A program made the translations under genes and the position numbers. From the NCBI RefSeq assembly GCF_000407565.1, contig NZ_ASWI01000003.1:235001-299000 (forward strand): a stretch of DNA of 64,000 nucleotides, read 5' to 3'. Numbering within the stretch: position 1 is the first letter of the stretch; each line of letters starts with the position of its first letter. The notes under the pieces are model-generated. The model was not told the origin of the DNA, searched no databases, and worked only from the letters and a program-made list of their open reading frames with translations. Below are positions 17,236 to 26,476 of this stretch, piece by piece. The DNA is from Enterococcus cecorum DSM 20682 = ATCC 43198 (GTDB lineage Bacteria; Bacillota; Bacilli; Lactobacillales; Enterococcaceae).

Positions 17236-18123
17236 ATGTCAACATATCTATGTTTTGATATAGGTGGGACGAATTTAAAATATGCTTTAGTTAACGAATC
17301 AGCTGAAATCCTTCAACAGTGGGAGCAACCAACACAAGCCCATTTAGGTGGTCCATTTATTTTACAAACCGTTTGCGATATTATCGAACAGTTAAAACAG
17401 GAAAATGAACTAGTTGGTGTGGCAATCTCAACTGCAGGGATGGTGGATCCTAATGAAGGTTCTATCTTTTATGCCGGACCGCAAATTCCTAATTATGCCG
17501 GTACTCAATTTAAAAAAGTGATTGAAGAAAAATTTGCGCTACCATGCGAAGTTGAAAATGATGTGAACTGCGCAGGTCTTGCAGAAGGCATTTCAGGTGC
17601 AGGTAAAGAGGCAAAGATTTCCTTATGTTTGACGATTGGCACAGGGATTGGCGGCTGTATATTATTAGATAAAAAAGTTTTCCATGGATTCAGTAATAGT
17701 GCCTGTGAAGTGGGCTATATGCATCATGGTAAAGTGAGTTTTCAAGATTTAGCCTCTACAACAGCTTTAGTGCAACGAGTATCCCAACTTAAACAAGAAA
17801 ATATTAGTGAGTGGAATGGTCGAAAAATATTTGAACTTGCAAAATCTGGGGATGTGCAATGTGAAAAGGCTATTCAAGAAATGGTGAATGTTTTATGTGA
17901 AGGTATCTCAAATATTTGCTATGTGCTGAATCCACAAGTAGTGATTTTAGGCGGTGGGATTATGTCCCAAGCTGAGTATTTAGAACCATTATTCGCAAAA
18001 ACGTTGTCTCAATACTTAGTTTCTAGTATTTTAGAAAAAACAACATTGACATTTGCCACACATCAAAATAATGCTGGATTCTTAGGAGCATTTTATCATT
18101 TTAAACAAAAACATGAGAAATAA
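17236..18123 (+). CDS. nanK: ROK-family kinase, probable N-acetylmannosamine kinase
   Basis: Probably phosphorylates ManNAc to ManNAc-6-phosphate. The 295-aa protein has the ATP phosphate motif CFDIGGTNLKYALV at residues 6-19, VENDVNCAGLAE near 112 and GTGIGGCILL near 137. The usual ROK zinc motif CxCGxxGCxE is replaced by GYMHHGKVSFQDLAS, as in zinc-less ROK kinases of the BglK kind. By sequence alone it could be another hexose kinase; operon position gives ManNAc. It is the last gene, followed by a strong terminator. Confidence 0.85.
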   Translation: MSTYLCFDIGGTNLKYALVNESAEILQQWEQPTQAHLGGPFILQTVCDIIEQLKQENELVGVAISTAGMVDPNEGSIFYAGPQIPNYAGTQFKKVIEEKFALPCEVENDVNCAGLAEGISGAGKEAKISLCLTIGTGIGGCILLDKKVFHGFSNSACEVGYMHHGKVSFQDLASTTALVQRVSQLKQENISEWNGRKIFELAKSGDVQCEKAIQEMVNVLCEGISNICYVLNPQVVILGGGIMSQAEYLEPLFAKTLSQYLVSSILEKTTLTFATHQNNAGFLGAFYHFKQKHEK

Positions 18124-18128
18124 CCACC

Positions 18129-18169
18129 CACCCCCAATCTAAGTGTGTTTAGGTTAGGGGGTGTTTTTT
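18129..18169. terminator. terminator between nanK and comC (convergent)
   Basis: CACCCCCAATCTAA pairs with TTAGGTTAGGGGGTG (with a small offset) and is followed by TTTTTT on the + strand. It lies between the convergent nanK and comC and could serve both. Confidence 0.85.
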
Positions 18170-18884
18170 ACCAGAAATAGCTGATGTAAAGGCCAAGTGT
18201 CATAAATGGAATAAAGGGAATCGGGGCAAATGGTTGATGACAAAGGCAGTATTTCAATAAGAGATACAAAATGCCACTGCCACTCGCTACGACTAAAAGC
18301 ATGCTGATTTGCTCAAGTGTCAGCCAGGGAAACCATGCACAAGCCAACAATAAATCCCCCTGACCGAGATAATGCTGACTAGAAAAATGTCCCACAATAC
18401 AAAGCAGTAAAAGCACGATAAAATGCATCCGATAAAAAGTTAATCCAGTACAAAATGCCAGAAACCAAAGCAATCCACTCCCACTAAAAAAAACAAAAGG
18501 ATCCAATATTAAATAGAGTATATCCGTAAAACTTAAGATAAAGGCACAACTTAACCAGCAAAAGACGAGCAATTTTTGTGAAAAAATAGGCAAATTGGTT
18601 ATTTTTACGAACATAAAACCAAAGACGACCTCCGCACACAGACTACTCCAGGGGATTTTTGCCTTACAATAACGACAACGAAATCGAAGGAACAAAACAG
18701 ACACTATAGGCACTAAATCCTTTATTTTTAAGCGCTGATGACAATTTGGACACTGCGAGGGTGGGGCGATGAGTGATTCTCCTTGGGGTAGTCGACAAGC
18801 CATACAATAATAAAAGGACCCTAGACATGTACCGACCCCAAAAAGTTAGACCATAAAATCTAACAATTGGAGGTCGGTATTTTT

Positions 18885-19463
18885 ATGTCCAAATATTCTT
18901 TTGAGTTTAAAAAGCAAGTTGTAAATGCTTATCTTAATGGCGAAGGTGGTTATACTTATCTTGCAAATAAGTTCGGCATTCCATCTGATAATAAAGTTAA
19001 ACTATGGGTGGATAATTACAATGCATTTGGCGATGAAGGATTAAAACGTTCTAGAAAAAAAGATTTTTATTCTTTTGAAAAGAAGCTTTCTATAGTAGAG
19101 TTATATTTATCAAGTGAAATCTCATATCAAGATTTAGCTCTGCAAGAAGGAATTACTAATCCAAGTATGATCGCAAATTGGGTGAGTCGCTTTCGTGCAG
19201 CTGGTCCTGATGCCCTAAGACCACGCAAGAAGGGACGAAAGAAAACATTGAATACAACTAATGGCAATACACAAAACAAACCAGTTGAAGAATCTTCTGT
19301 TGATACAAGTGCAGAACATGTAAAAGAGCTAGAAGAGGAACTTCTTAAATTGAGAATTGAGAATGCCTTTTTAAAAGAACTGAGGAGGCTGCGTTTAGAG
19401 GACGAGGAAAAAATGAGAGAAAGGCACTCGTCATCAACAGTCTCCGACGAGAATTCAAACTAA
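18885..19463 (+). CDS. IS3-family transposase OrfA (copy 2)
   Basis: 192 aa, HTH domains plus a leucine-zipper-like C-terminus. The start ATG has GGAGG at 18869-18873. The overlap with the orfB frame contains an A6 run at 19408-19413; shifting -1 there reads on as NERKALVINSLRREF into OrfB. The canonical heptamer A-AAA-AAG is not present. Confidence 0.92.
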   Translation: MSKYSFEFKKQVVNAYLNGEGGYTYLANKFGIPSDNKVKLWVDNYNAFGDEGLKRSRKKDFYSFEKKLSIVELYLSSEISYQDLALQEGITNPSMIANWVSRFRAAGPDALRPRKKGRKKTLNTTNGNTQNKPVEESSVDTSAEHVKELEEELLKLRIENAFLKELRRLRLEDEEKMRERHSSSTVSDENSN

Positions 19464-19486
19464 AAGACCTTCTCTCTTATACAGGC

Positions 19487-20305
19487 ATGCCTAAAGCAAC
19501 ATATATGTATTGGCAAAAACGATTTGATAGAGAAAATCCTGACAAAGAACTTGAAGAAAAAATCCAAGAAATCCGTAAGAATAATAAGGATTACGGATAT
19601 CGTAGAATACATGGAGAGCTTCATAATCAGGGATATCTCATCAACAAAAAGAAGGTTCAGCGAATAGTTCAAAAACTTGGCTTGCAGGTGACATCCTACA
19701 CACGCAAAAGTAGGAAATATAGTTCCTATAAGGGCAGGATTGGTACCATTGCACCCAACAGAATTCGCAGACGCTTTAATACGCACATACCCCATCAAAA
19801 AATCACAACGGATACGACTGAATTTAAGTATTATGAAGTTGATGTCAAAGGACATATGACAATGCATAAGCTGTATTTAGATCCATTTATGGATATGTGT
19901 AATGGAGAAATACTAAGTTACAGCATCGATAAGAAACCTTCAGCAAAGAATGTAATGAATGCCTTGGATAAAGCCATTGAAATCACTTCAGACTGCCCTT
20001 ATAGACGAACATTCCATTCTGACCAGGGTTGGGCATACCAGATGAAGGCATACTCTCACAGGCTAAAAGAAGAACGAATATTTCAAAGCATGTCTCGAAA
20101 GGGCAACTGTCTAGATAATTCCGTAATGGAGAATTTCTTCGGTCTGCTTAAGAAAGAGATATACTATGGCGTTAATTACTATAGCTATGAGGAATTAAAA
20201 ATGGAAATAGAACGATTTATAAAGTATTATAATGAACAACGAATAAAAGAAAAGTTAGGATGGATGAGTCCTGTTCAATATAGGCTCCATCTTTTAGCTG
20301 CATAA
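19487..20305 (+). CDS. IS3-family transposase OrfB (copy 2)
   Basis: 272 aa with DDE residues in TTDTTEFKY, FHSDQGWAY and MENFFGLLKKE. This copy has Lys (LLKKE) where the other three have Gln, and it shares YKGRIG and SYSID with copy 3. Probably made as an OrfAB fusion. Confidence 0.92.
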   Translation: MPKATYMYWQKRFDRENPDKELEEKIQEIRKNNKDYGYRRIHGELHNQGYLINKKKVQRIVQKLGLQVTSYTRKSRKYSSYKGRIGTIAPNRIRRRFNTHIPHQKITTDTTEFKYYEVDVKGHMTMHKLYLDPFMDMCNGEILSYSIDKKPSAKNVMNALDKAIEITSDCPYRRTFHSDQGWAYQMKAYSHRLKEERIFQSMSRKGNCLDNSVMENFFGLLKKEIYYGVNYYSYEELKMEIERFIKYYNEQRIKEKLGWMSPVQYRLHLLAA

Positions 20306-20568
20306 TGAAAACGAGACGACCGGAGTCGTCTCGTAAAAAAGTCTAACTTTTGGGGGTCACCTCAACAACTTCCGATAATAAATGCGAACATACAAATCCT
20401 CCTTCAAGTAAAAAATGATCCTTCATGAGAATAAATACGCAAAATATTCGAAAAAGCGTTGCTAGATTAAAAAAACTTAATAATTTTAGAAAAATAAACC
20501 ATTATATTTTACTTTTTTCCTGAAATGGATTATCCTAAATATGTAGTAAAGATTAGGAGGCTTTTATT

Positions 20569-21054
20569 ATGGCAGTAGAAAAAACAAAAAACGTATTAAA
20601 TCAATTAGTTGCGGACTTGAGCCAATTTTCAACAGTGATTCATCAAGTTCACTGGTACATGCGTGGGCCTGAATTTTTAACTTTACACCCATTAATGGAC
20701 GAATACATGGATGAAATCAATGCACAGTTAGATGAAGTCGCTGAACGTTTAATCACATTAGGTGGCGCACCTTATTCAACATTGAAAGAATTCGCTGAAA
20801 ATACAGGTATTAAAGATGAAGTAGGTAGCTATGATTTATCTATTCCAGAACAAATGGAAAAATTAGTCGCTGGTTACCGTTATCTTGCTGACTTATATGA
20901 AGAAGGTATTGAAGTGTCTGGTGAAGAAGGCGATGATGTGACACAAGACATGTTCATCGAATTCAAAGGCGCTGTAGAAAAGAAAATCTGGATGGTTCAA
21001 GCCAAATTAGGCCGTGCCCCAGAATTAAACTTAACAGAAGGCGTACATCACTAA
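20569..21054 (+). CDS. dps: Dps-family ferroxidase / DNA-protecting protein
   Basis: A 161-aa four-helix protein expected to form a 12-mer that oxidises and stores iron with peroxide. The ferroxidase residues are in HQVHWYMRGPEF (His, His) and HPLMDEYMDEINAQLDEVAE (Asp, Glu). Length and pattern match Dps/Dpr of Lactobacillales. RBS TAGGAGG is upstream. It is monocistronic, with a terminator downstream. The 20392-20568 gap holds its promoter region; I see no clear PerR box. Confidence 0.93.
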   Translation: MAVEKTKNVLNQLVADLSQFSTVIHQVHWYMRGPEFLTLHPLMDEYMDEINAQLDEVAERLITLGGAPYSTLKEFAENTGIKDEVGSYDLSIPEQMEKLVAGYRYLADLYEEGIEVSGEEGDDVTQDMFIEFKGAVEKKIWMVQAKLGRAPELNLTEGVHH

Positions 21055-21084
21055 GATTAGGCATAGAAAATAAAATAAATTTTT

Positions 21085-21117
21085 TACCGTTATCCAATTT
21101 TGGGTAGCGGTATTTTT
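21085..21117 (+). terminator. dps terminator
   Basis: TACCGTTATCC pairs with GGGTAGCGGTA across AATTTT and is followed by TTTTTATT. Confidence 0.88.
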
Positions 21118-21124
21118 ATTATTT

Positions 21125-21157
21125 GCTATAATAATGAAAAGTTGGGTATTCAAAGGA
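21125..21157 (+). promoter_or_regulatory. promoter and start-deciding signals of the MFS gene
   Basis: The extended -10 TGCTATAAT ends at 21132, so the in-frame ATG at 21134 lies upstream of any transcript start. AAGGAG at about 21153-21157 then sets the start at GTG 21167. Confidence 0.55.
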
Positions 21158-21166
21158 GTGAAAAAA

Positions 21167-22398
21167 GTGCTGCAAAATCAATCTTTATCAAGGTTATTAT
21201 TGGGTAGAATCTTAACAAATATAGCAGACAGTTTTATAAATATCTTGATTATTTGGTATTTTAATGAACAATATCATTCGCCGGTGTTGCTTTCAGTGGT
21301 TTTTGCTGTAACTTCAGGAATCGATGCATTGTCATTTTTACTGGGTCCGTTGGTTGATCACATGAAAGAACGAAGACTATTAATTACTAGTAGTTTATTT
21401 CAAGTCATAATTAGTGCGGGCTTGCTAGGAGTGGTGTTAGCTAAGAATCAATTACATAACCATTGGCTAGCAAGCATTTTAGTCGTGGGATTAGCGCTCA
21501 TTTATCTCTTTTCATCTATTATCTATCCGTTAGAAACCAAAATATTACCCAAAATTGTAGATAAATCACAATTGGTTTCAGCAAATAGCTTATTTCAGCT
21601 AGCCTATAAGGTGTTGGATATTTCCTTTAATGCATTGGCTACGTTATTTGTGGCTTGGTTTTCTTTATCAGTGAATTTTCTATTGATTTTCTTTACTTTC
21701 TTTCTTGCCACAGTCATGTATCGCTATTTTAAAATCAAAGCAGATACGATAACAAATGTCCAATCCATTGCTACTTATCATGATTATTTTCAAGAATTGC
21801 TTTCGGGAGTACGAATCTTAAGAAAAGCACCGCAAGTCTATCATTTATTTTTACCCCTGGCATTTGTTAATTTCTTTTATGCAATATCATTAGTTGCCTT
21901 ACCGATGTTCTCCAAATTGTACATTTCAAGTTCGTCGATAGGTTATGGGATTGTTCTAATGACGAGTTCCTTAGGTGGGATTGCCGGGGCATTTTTTCTC
22001 AATCGTCTCAAACTTGATATTGCTAAACCTGTTCATTTCATTGCTCTCATGTGTTGCTTTCAGGATTGAGCCAAATTGGATTTTCATTTTTGGCACCTAT
22101 TCAGCCGATAGTCAGTTTGTCCTTGTTTTTCATGAGTAGCTTGACCATGAGTATGATGAATATTGTTTTTGTCACCCTAGAGCAGCAAAGTATTGAATCA
22201 GCCTATCTTGGACGCGTATCGATGCTTACTGAAAGTCTGATATCCATTATGATTCCATTAGGGAGTTTGGTAGCTGGATTATTATTAAAATTTGTCCCTA
22301 TTTTGTTGGTAGAATCCATGGAAGGTTTCGCATTCGTTTTAGCCTGTGGTTACTATCGCTTTATTTATCAAATACCAAAAAACGAACCTACTCGCTGA
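21167..22398 (+). pseudogene. MFS transporter, frameshifted
   Basis: Two overlapping reading frames make one major-facilitator protein of about 410 aa (LLLGRILTNIADSFINILI at the start, similar to drug/macrolide-efflux-like MFS proteins). Frame 1 stops at 22069 after HFIALMCCFQD; frame 2 resumes as LLSGLSQIGFSF. The local sequence CATGTGTTGC against an expected CATGTTGC points to a 2-bp TG duplication near 22051. The transporter is therefore broken, or this is an assembly error. The substrate is unknown. Confidence 0.8.
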
Positions 22399-22425
22399 TA
22401 TTTTCCAGCTGAGGAGGTTCGTTTT
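22379..22425. terminator. bidirectional terminator between the MFS gene and argH
   Basis: AAAACGAACCT pairs with AGGTTCGTTTT, with further pairing CTCGCTG against CAGCTGAG. It has A-rich and T-rich flanks, so it can stop both convergent transcripts. Confidence 0.85.
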
Positions 22426-22439
22426 CAATTGTCTGAGAA

Positions 22440-23810
22440 TTAAAGTTGCGCTTTGGCTGCGTCAATTTGTTTTTGCACTTGCTCAAAACCAGTACCGCCC
22501 AATGAATGACGACGTAAAACCGCGGTGTAAGAATCTAGTTTTTCGTAAATATCTTCTTCAATCAACGGGGTAATCGCTTGGTACGCCTCTAAAGGAATAT
22601 CTTGCAAATAGTGGCCGTTTTGAATGCATTGTAAGACCAATTTACCAACGATTTCGTGCGCTTGTCTAAATGGCAGTCCTTTGCTTGCTAGATAGTCAGC
22701 CAGTTCGGTCGCGTTGGAGAAGTCTTTTTGCGTAGATTCTAGCATCCGTTCCTTATTGACTTTCATTGTCGCAATCATGCCACTCATAATATCTAGACTA
22801 GTCAAAATCGTTTCGGTCGTATCAAACATGCCCTCTTTATCCTCTTGCAAATCTTTATTATACGCAAGCGGCAAGCCTTTCATCACGGTCAATAAACCAA
22901 ATAAATCTCCGTAGACGCGTCCTGTTTTTCCACGAATTAATTCGGCCATATCCGGATTTTTCTTTTGCGGCATAATCGAACTACCCGTTGAAAAAGTATC
23001 GGTTAGCTCCACAAATTGATATTCATGACTGCACCATAAAATGATTTCCTCGCAAAAACGGGACAAGTGCATCATTAAAATTGAAGCATTACTTAAAAAT
23101 TCTAAGATAAAATCACGATCACTCACTGCATCCAAACTATTTTGATACACTTGGGAAAAGCCTAATTCCTTGGCAGAAAATTCGCGGTCAATTGGGAAGG
23201 TGGTCCCCGCTAAAGCCGCAGCCCCAAGTGGTGAAATATCTGCACGTTGCATATTTTCAGTAAAGCGTTGTTCATCACGCGTTAACATTTGATAATACGC
23301 CATTAAATGATGCCCAAAAGAAATCGGTTGGGCATGCTGAAGGTGAGTGTAACCTGGTGCGATGGTTTCGATGTGTTCTTGCGCTTTTTCAACCAATACT
23401 TCACGGAAATGATGGATTTTTGCCACAACTTCAGTCAGTACCTCTTTGAGATAAAGGTGCATATCGGTCGCCACTTGGTCATTACGACTGCGCGCGGTAT
23501 GTAATTTTCCCGCCACTGGACCAATTTCTTGATGTAAAAAAGTCTCCATATTTAAGTGGATATCTTCATTTTCGATGGTAAAGGTCAATTCATCTTTGGC
23601 TAATTTTTCCTGTAAAGTTTTAAGACCTGCGATGATTTGCTCGCCTTCATCTTTCGTTAAAATCCCAGTATGTATCAACATTTTCACATGGGCCAAACTA
23701 CCAATCAAATCTTGCTTGGCTAATTTTTGGTCAAAAGGAATCGACGCCCCAAAAGCATCAATCCAGGCTTCGTTTTTCCCGTCAAATCGACCGCCCCATA
23801 ATTTCGCCAT
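22440..23810 (-). CDS. argH: argininosuccinate lyase
   Basis: Splits argininosuccinate to arginine and fumarate, the last step of arginine synthesis. The 456-aa fumarase/aspartase-family protein shows KLWGGRFDG at the start, [13 protein letters not shown] near 110, [13 protein letters not shown] near 160 and the signature loop [20 protein letters not shown] near 280 with the catalytic Ser. I chose MAKLWGG as the start because AAAGGA is 9 nt upstream; longer forms lack a good site. It lies downstream of argG on the same strand. Confidence 0.96.
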   Translation of the reverse strand: MAKLWGGRFDGKNEAWIDAFGASIPFDQKLAKQDLIGSLAHVKMLIHTGILTKDEGEQIIAGLKTLQEKLAKDELTFTIENEDIHLNMETFLHQEIGPVAGKLHTARSRNDQVATDMHLYLKEVLTEVVAKIHHFREVLVEKAQEHIETIAPGYTHLQHAQPISFGHHLMAYYQMLTRDEQRFTENMQRADISPLGAAALAGTTFPIDREFSAKELGFSQVYQNSLDAVSDRDFILEFLSNASILMMHLSRFCEEIILWCSHEYQFVELTDTFSTGSSIMPQKKNPDMAELIRGKTGRVYGDLFGLLTVMKGLPLAYNKDLQEDKEGMFDTTETILTSLDIMSGMIATMKVNKERMLESTQKDFSNATELADYLASKGLPFRQAHEIVGKLVLQCIQNGHYLQDIPLEAYQAITPLIEEDIYEKLDSYTAVLRRHSLGGTGFEQVQKQIDAAKAQL

Positions 23811-23825
23811 TTTCTTCATCCTTTC

Positions 23826-23866
23826 TAAAAAACAACCCCCACCTGGCATAATACGAGGCAGGGGAT
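23826..23866 (-). terminator. hairpin between argG and argH
   Basis: Read on the minus strand, CCCCTGCCT pairs imperfectly with AGGTGGGG and is followed by TTGTTTTTTAG. It looks like a partial terminator or attenuator after argG; argH must be reached by read-through or its own promoter. Confidence 0.55.
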
Positions 23867-23873
23867 AAAATCA

Positions 23874-25079
23874 TTATTTGTCTAAACTTGCTTGTACTTC
23901 AGCATGGACTTTACTTGGTAGTCCCCAAAGTTTGATAAATCCAATCGCTGCATGTTGGTCAAAGGTATCGGCTGAAGTGTAAGTCGCTAAGTTTTCGTCA
24001 TATAAACTATTCGCTGATTTACGTCCTTCTACTATAATATTTCCTTTGAATAATTTCACACGGACTACACCGTTCACATAGGCTTGGGTGCTCTTGATGA
24101 AGGCTTTTAAGGCATCGGTTAATGGGTTGAACCATAGTCCGTCATAGATAACTTGTGCTAATTGTTGTTCCACGATTGGTTTGAAGTGGGCCAATTCACG
24201 AACAAATACTAAATCTTCTAATTCCTTATGAGCTTTCATTAAAGTTAAGGCAGCAGGACATTCGTAAACTTCACGAGATTTAATCCCAACAAGACGGTTT
24301 TCGATATGGTCAATTCTACCTACACCATGCTCACCTGCGATATGGTTTAATTCCATGATTAATTCTGCTAGGCTGTACGCTTTGCCATCTAGAGCGACTG
24401 GTTTTCCTTGCTCAAAGGTGATTTCCACCACAGTTGGCGTATCAGGTGTATCTTCTAATTCTTTGGTTAATGCATAAGCCCCTTTTGGTGGAGCAGCCCA
24501 TGGATCTTCTAACACGCCACATTCACAAGCGCGTCCCCATAAGTTTTGGTCGATTGAATAAGGGTTGTCAAGATTCATTGGGATTGGAATATTGTTTTTC
24601 GCTGCGTATTCGATTTCTTCTTCACGCGACCATTTCCATTCACGAACAGGCGCCACGACTTTCAAGTTAGGATCTAAAGACTGAATGGCCACTTCAAAAC
24701 GTACTTGGTCATTTCCTTTACCTGTACAACCATGTGCTACAGTCGTTGCCCCAACTTGATGTGCTAATTCCACTAATTTTTTTGAAATCAATGGACGAGA
24801 CAGTGCAGATACTAATGGATAAGAATTTTCATAGAAGGTATTTCCTTGTAAAGCAATCAAGGCAAAATCTTCGGCAAATTCTTCTTTAGCATCGATCGCA
24901 TAAGATTCTACTGCACCGACTTGTAAGGCTTTTTCTTTAATGGCTTCGATATCTTTTTTCTCACCGACATCTAAACAACAAGCCACTACATCATATCCTG
25001 CGTCTGATAACCATTTAATTGAAACAGAGGTGTCTAACCCTCCAGAATAAGCTAAAACTAATTTTTCTTTCATATTCAT
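23874..25079 (-). CDS. argG: argininosuccinate synthase
   Basis: Condenses citrulline and aspartate with ATP to argininosuccinate. The 401-aa protein starts [19 protein letters not shown], with the PP-loop ATP motif AYSGGLDTS. Further family motifs are [15 protein letters not shown] near 115 and [16 protein letters not shown] near 175. I chose the ATG at 25079 because AAGGAAG is just upstream; the longer in-frame extension is hydrophobic and unsupported. With argH it allows citrulline-to-arginine conversion. Confidence 0.95.
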   Translation of the reverse strand: MNMKEKLVLAYSGGLDTSVSIKWLSDAGYDVVACCLDVGEKKDIEAIKEKALQVGAVESYAIDAKEEFAEDFALIALQGNTFYENSYPLVSALSRPLISKKLVELAHQVGATTVAHGCTGKGNDQVRFEVAIQSLDPNLKVVAPVREWKWSREEEIEYAAKNNIPIPMNLDNPYSIDQNLWGRACECGVLEDPWAAPPKGAYALTKELEDTPDTPTVVEITFEQGKPVALDGKAYSLAELIMELNHIAGEHGVGRIDHIENRLVGIKSREVYECPAALTLMKAHKELEDLVFVRELAHFKPIVEQQLAQVIYDGLWFNPLTDALKAFIKSTQAYVNGVVRVKLFKGNIIVEGRKSANSLYDENLATYTSADTFDQHAAIGFIKLWGLPSKVHAEVQASLDK

Positions 25080-25283
25080 TTTCTTCCTTTCGTCCTTTAA
25101 CTTCATCACGCGACTTATCTTAACAAATAAACTTGCAAAAATCAAGTATGAAATTAAATATTTATGCAAAAATGACGGAAAAATAATCGTTTTTTTTGTA
25201 TAAAATGTTTGAATAAATTTAGGAGGAAGTTATTTATATTCCGCTTACAATGATTGCTTGTTCGCATTTTTATGCATTTTTTG

Positions 25284-25301
25284 TATAGAAATAATTATTC
25301 A
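25284..25301 (-). promoter_or_regulatory. candidate ARG box upstream of argG
   Basis: On the minus strand TGAATAATTATTTCTATA resembles the ArgR/AhrC operator consensus, whose core TGAATAATTAT is matched exactly. It lies about 200 bp upstream of argG. ArgR-type repression of argGH is well known; occupancy here is untested. Confidence 0.4.
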
Positions 25302-25455
25302 AAACCATCTGATAGAAAATGAATGGACAGCAAAATTTTTTTTACTATAATATGATATGGCAAATCTGTTTGTCTTGTCTGGATGCTGTAAAAGGACCTT
25401 TCTGAAAAATATTGTTCGTAACAGCTGTTTTTTTCATTTTTTCGTAGACTTTTTG

Positions 25456-25568
25456 TTGACAAGGCTTGCTTTTACCGGTATTATATTAAATGGTATTGTT
25501 TGCCCCACGAGAGCCCCGGAAACTCAAGTGTATGTCAAACATTCAAATCGAATTGGAGGAAAATAAAA
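25456..25568 (+). promoter_or_regulatory. rplM promoter and L13 leader
   Basis: TTGACA (25456-25461) and TATTAT (25479-25484) are 17 bp apart, a strong promoter. The transcript begins near 25491 with a GC-rich leader (GCCCCACGAGAGCCCCGG). Its position matches the L13 ribosomal protein leader of low-GC Firmicutes, an autoregulatory RNA. GGAGG at about 25555 precedes the GTG start. Confidence 0.65.
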
Positions 25569-26012
25569 GTGCGTACAACATATATGGCCAAAGCTGGCGA
25601 AGTAGAACGTAAATGGTATGTCATCGATGCTACTGATGTTCCTTTAGGACGTCTTTCAACTGTAGTAGCTTCAATCTTACGTGGTAAAAATAAACCAACA
25701 TTCACACCTCATGTGGATACAGGTGATTTTGTAATTGTTATCAATGCTGATCAAGTGAAATTAACTGGTAAAAAAGCAACTGACAAAGTTTATTACCGTC
25801 ATTCAAACTACCCAGGAGGATTAAAATCAATCACTGCTGGTGAATTACGTGCGAAAAACTCTCGTCGTTTAGTTGAAACTTCTATTAAAGGTATGTTACC
25901 TAAGAACACTTTAGGTCGCAAACAAGGCATGAAATTACATGTTTATGCAGGTGCTGAACATCCACATGCTGCGCAACAACCAGAAGTACTAGATATCACT
26001 AACTTAATTTAA
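25569..26012 (+). CDS. rplM: 50S ribosomal protein L13
   Basis: A 147-aa structural protein of the large ribosomal subunit. The sequence [34 protein letters not shown] and [10 protein letters not shown] are family signatures. I chose the GTG at 25569 because GGAGG precedes it and the length matches the family. It is transcribed with rpsI, 15 bp downstream. Confidence 0.98.
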   Translation: MRTTYMAKAGEVERKWYVIDATDVPLGRLSTVVASILRGKNKPTFTPHVDTGDFVIVINADQVKLTGKKATDKVYYRHSNYPGGLKSITAGELRAKNSRRLVETSIKGMLPKNTLGRKQGMKLHVYAGAEHPHAAQQPEVLDITNLI

Positions 26013-26027
26013 TAGGAGGGAATTTCA

Positions 26028-26420
26028 TTGGCTCAAGCACAATATATCGGCACTGGCCGTCGTAAAAATGCAGTAGCTCGTGTACGTTTGGTACCAGGTA
26101 CTGGAAAAATTACTGTTAATAAAAAAGATGTTGAAGAATATATTCCACACGCTGACTTGCGTGAAGTAATCAACCAACCATTTGCTGTAACTGAAACAAA
26201 AGGCGCTTACGATGTATTCGTAAACGTAAATGGTGGTGGTTACGCTGGACAATCAGGTGCAATCCGTCATGGTATCGCACGTGCATTGTTACAGGTAGAT
26301 CCTGATTTCCGTTTAGCTTTAAAACGTGCTGGTTTACTTACTCGTGACGCACGTATGGTTGAACGTAAAAAACCAGGTCTTAAGAAAGCTCGTAAAGCTT
26401 CACAATTCTCAAAACGTTAA
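26028..26420 (+). CDS. rpsI: 30S ribosomal protein S9
   Basis: A 130-aa small-subunit protein with the typical N-terminus [16 protein letters not shown] and the basic C-terminal tail ending QFSKR that reaches the P-site tRNA. The start is TTG after TAGGAGG. The last 17 bases of the gene form part of the integration site of the downstream element, which restores the coding end, so S9 stays intact. Its native terminator is now about 12.6 kb away. Confidence 0.98.
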   Translation: MAQAQYIGTGRRKNAVARVRLVPGTGKITVNKKDVEEYIPHADLREVINQPFAVTETKGAYDVFVNVNGGGYAGQSGAIRHGIARALLQVDPDFRLALKRAGLLTRDARMVERKKPGLKKARKASQFSKR

Positions 26421-26422
26421 TC
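26404..26422 (+). repeat. attL core repeat (rpsI end)
   Basis: AATTCTCAAAACGTTAATC, covering the last codons and stop of rpsI. It is identical to the copy at 38965-38983. Confidence 0.88.
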
Positions 26423-26476
26423 AAAACCTTATTATACCAACGATTATGGCACCTTTTTGGTGTCAGTTGGTGTTAA

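Larger units (their letters stand above)
18828..20364 (+). mobile_element. IS3-family insertion sequence, copy 2
   Basis: 1537 bp with the same ends as copy 1 and a 3-bp target duplication ACA (18825-18827 and 20365-20367). It lies inside comC, in the opposite orientation to that gene. It has an intact OrfA and OrfB. Confidence 0.96.
18168..20391 (-). pseudogene. comC: type 4 prepilin peptidase ComC, interrupted by IS copy 2
   Basis: The gene is split. The first nine codons (20391 back to 20365, MFAFIIGSC, with AAGGAGG upstream) are separated from the rest (18827 back to 18168) by the IS and its ACA duplication. Joining them restores GSCLGSFYYCMACRLPQGE without a frame change. The remaining body has the two CxxC zinc pairs (CPNC and CRYC), the catalytic Asp in FTDILY and GQGD. 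Family members cleave and methylate pseudopilins for competence or pili. About 220 aa when intact. The IS should abolish function unless translation restarts inside it. Confidence 0.9.

Noticed and set aside
18828-20364. A terminator hairpin at the copy 2 insertion site
   Set aside because: The rejoined comC sequence offers only a 3-bp GGA/TCC pairing before a T-rich stretch, too weak to count with the other sites.
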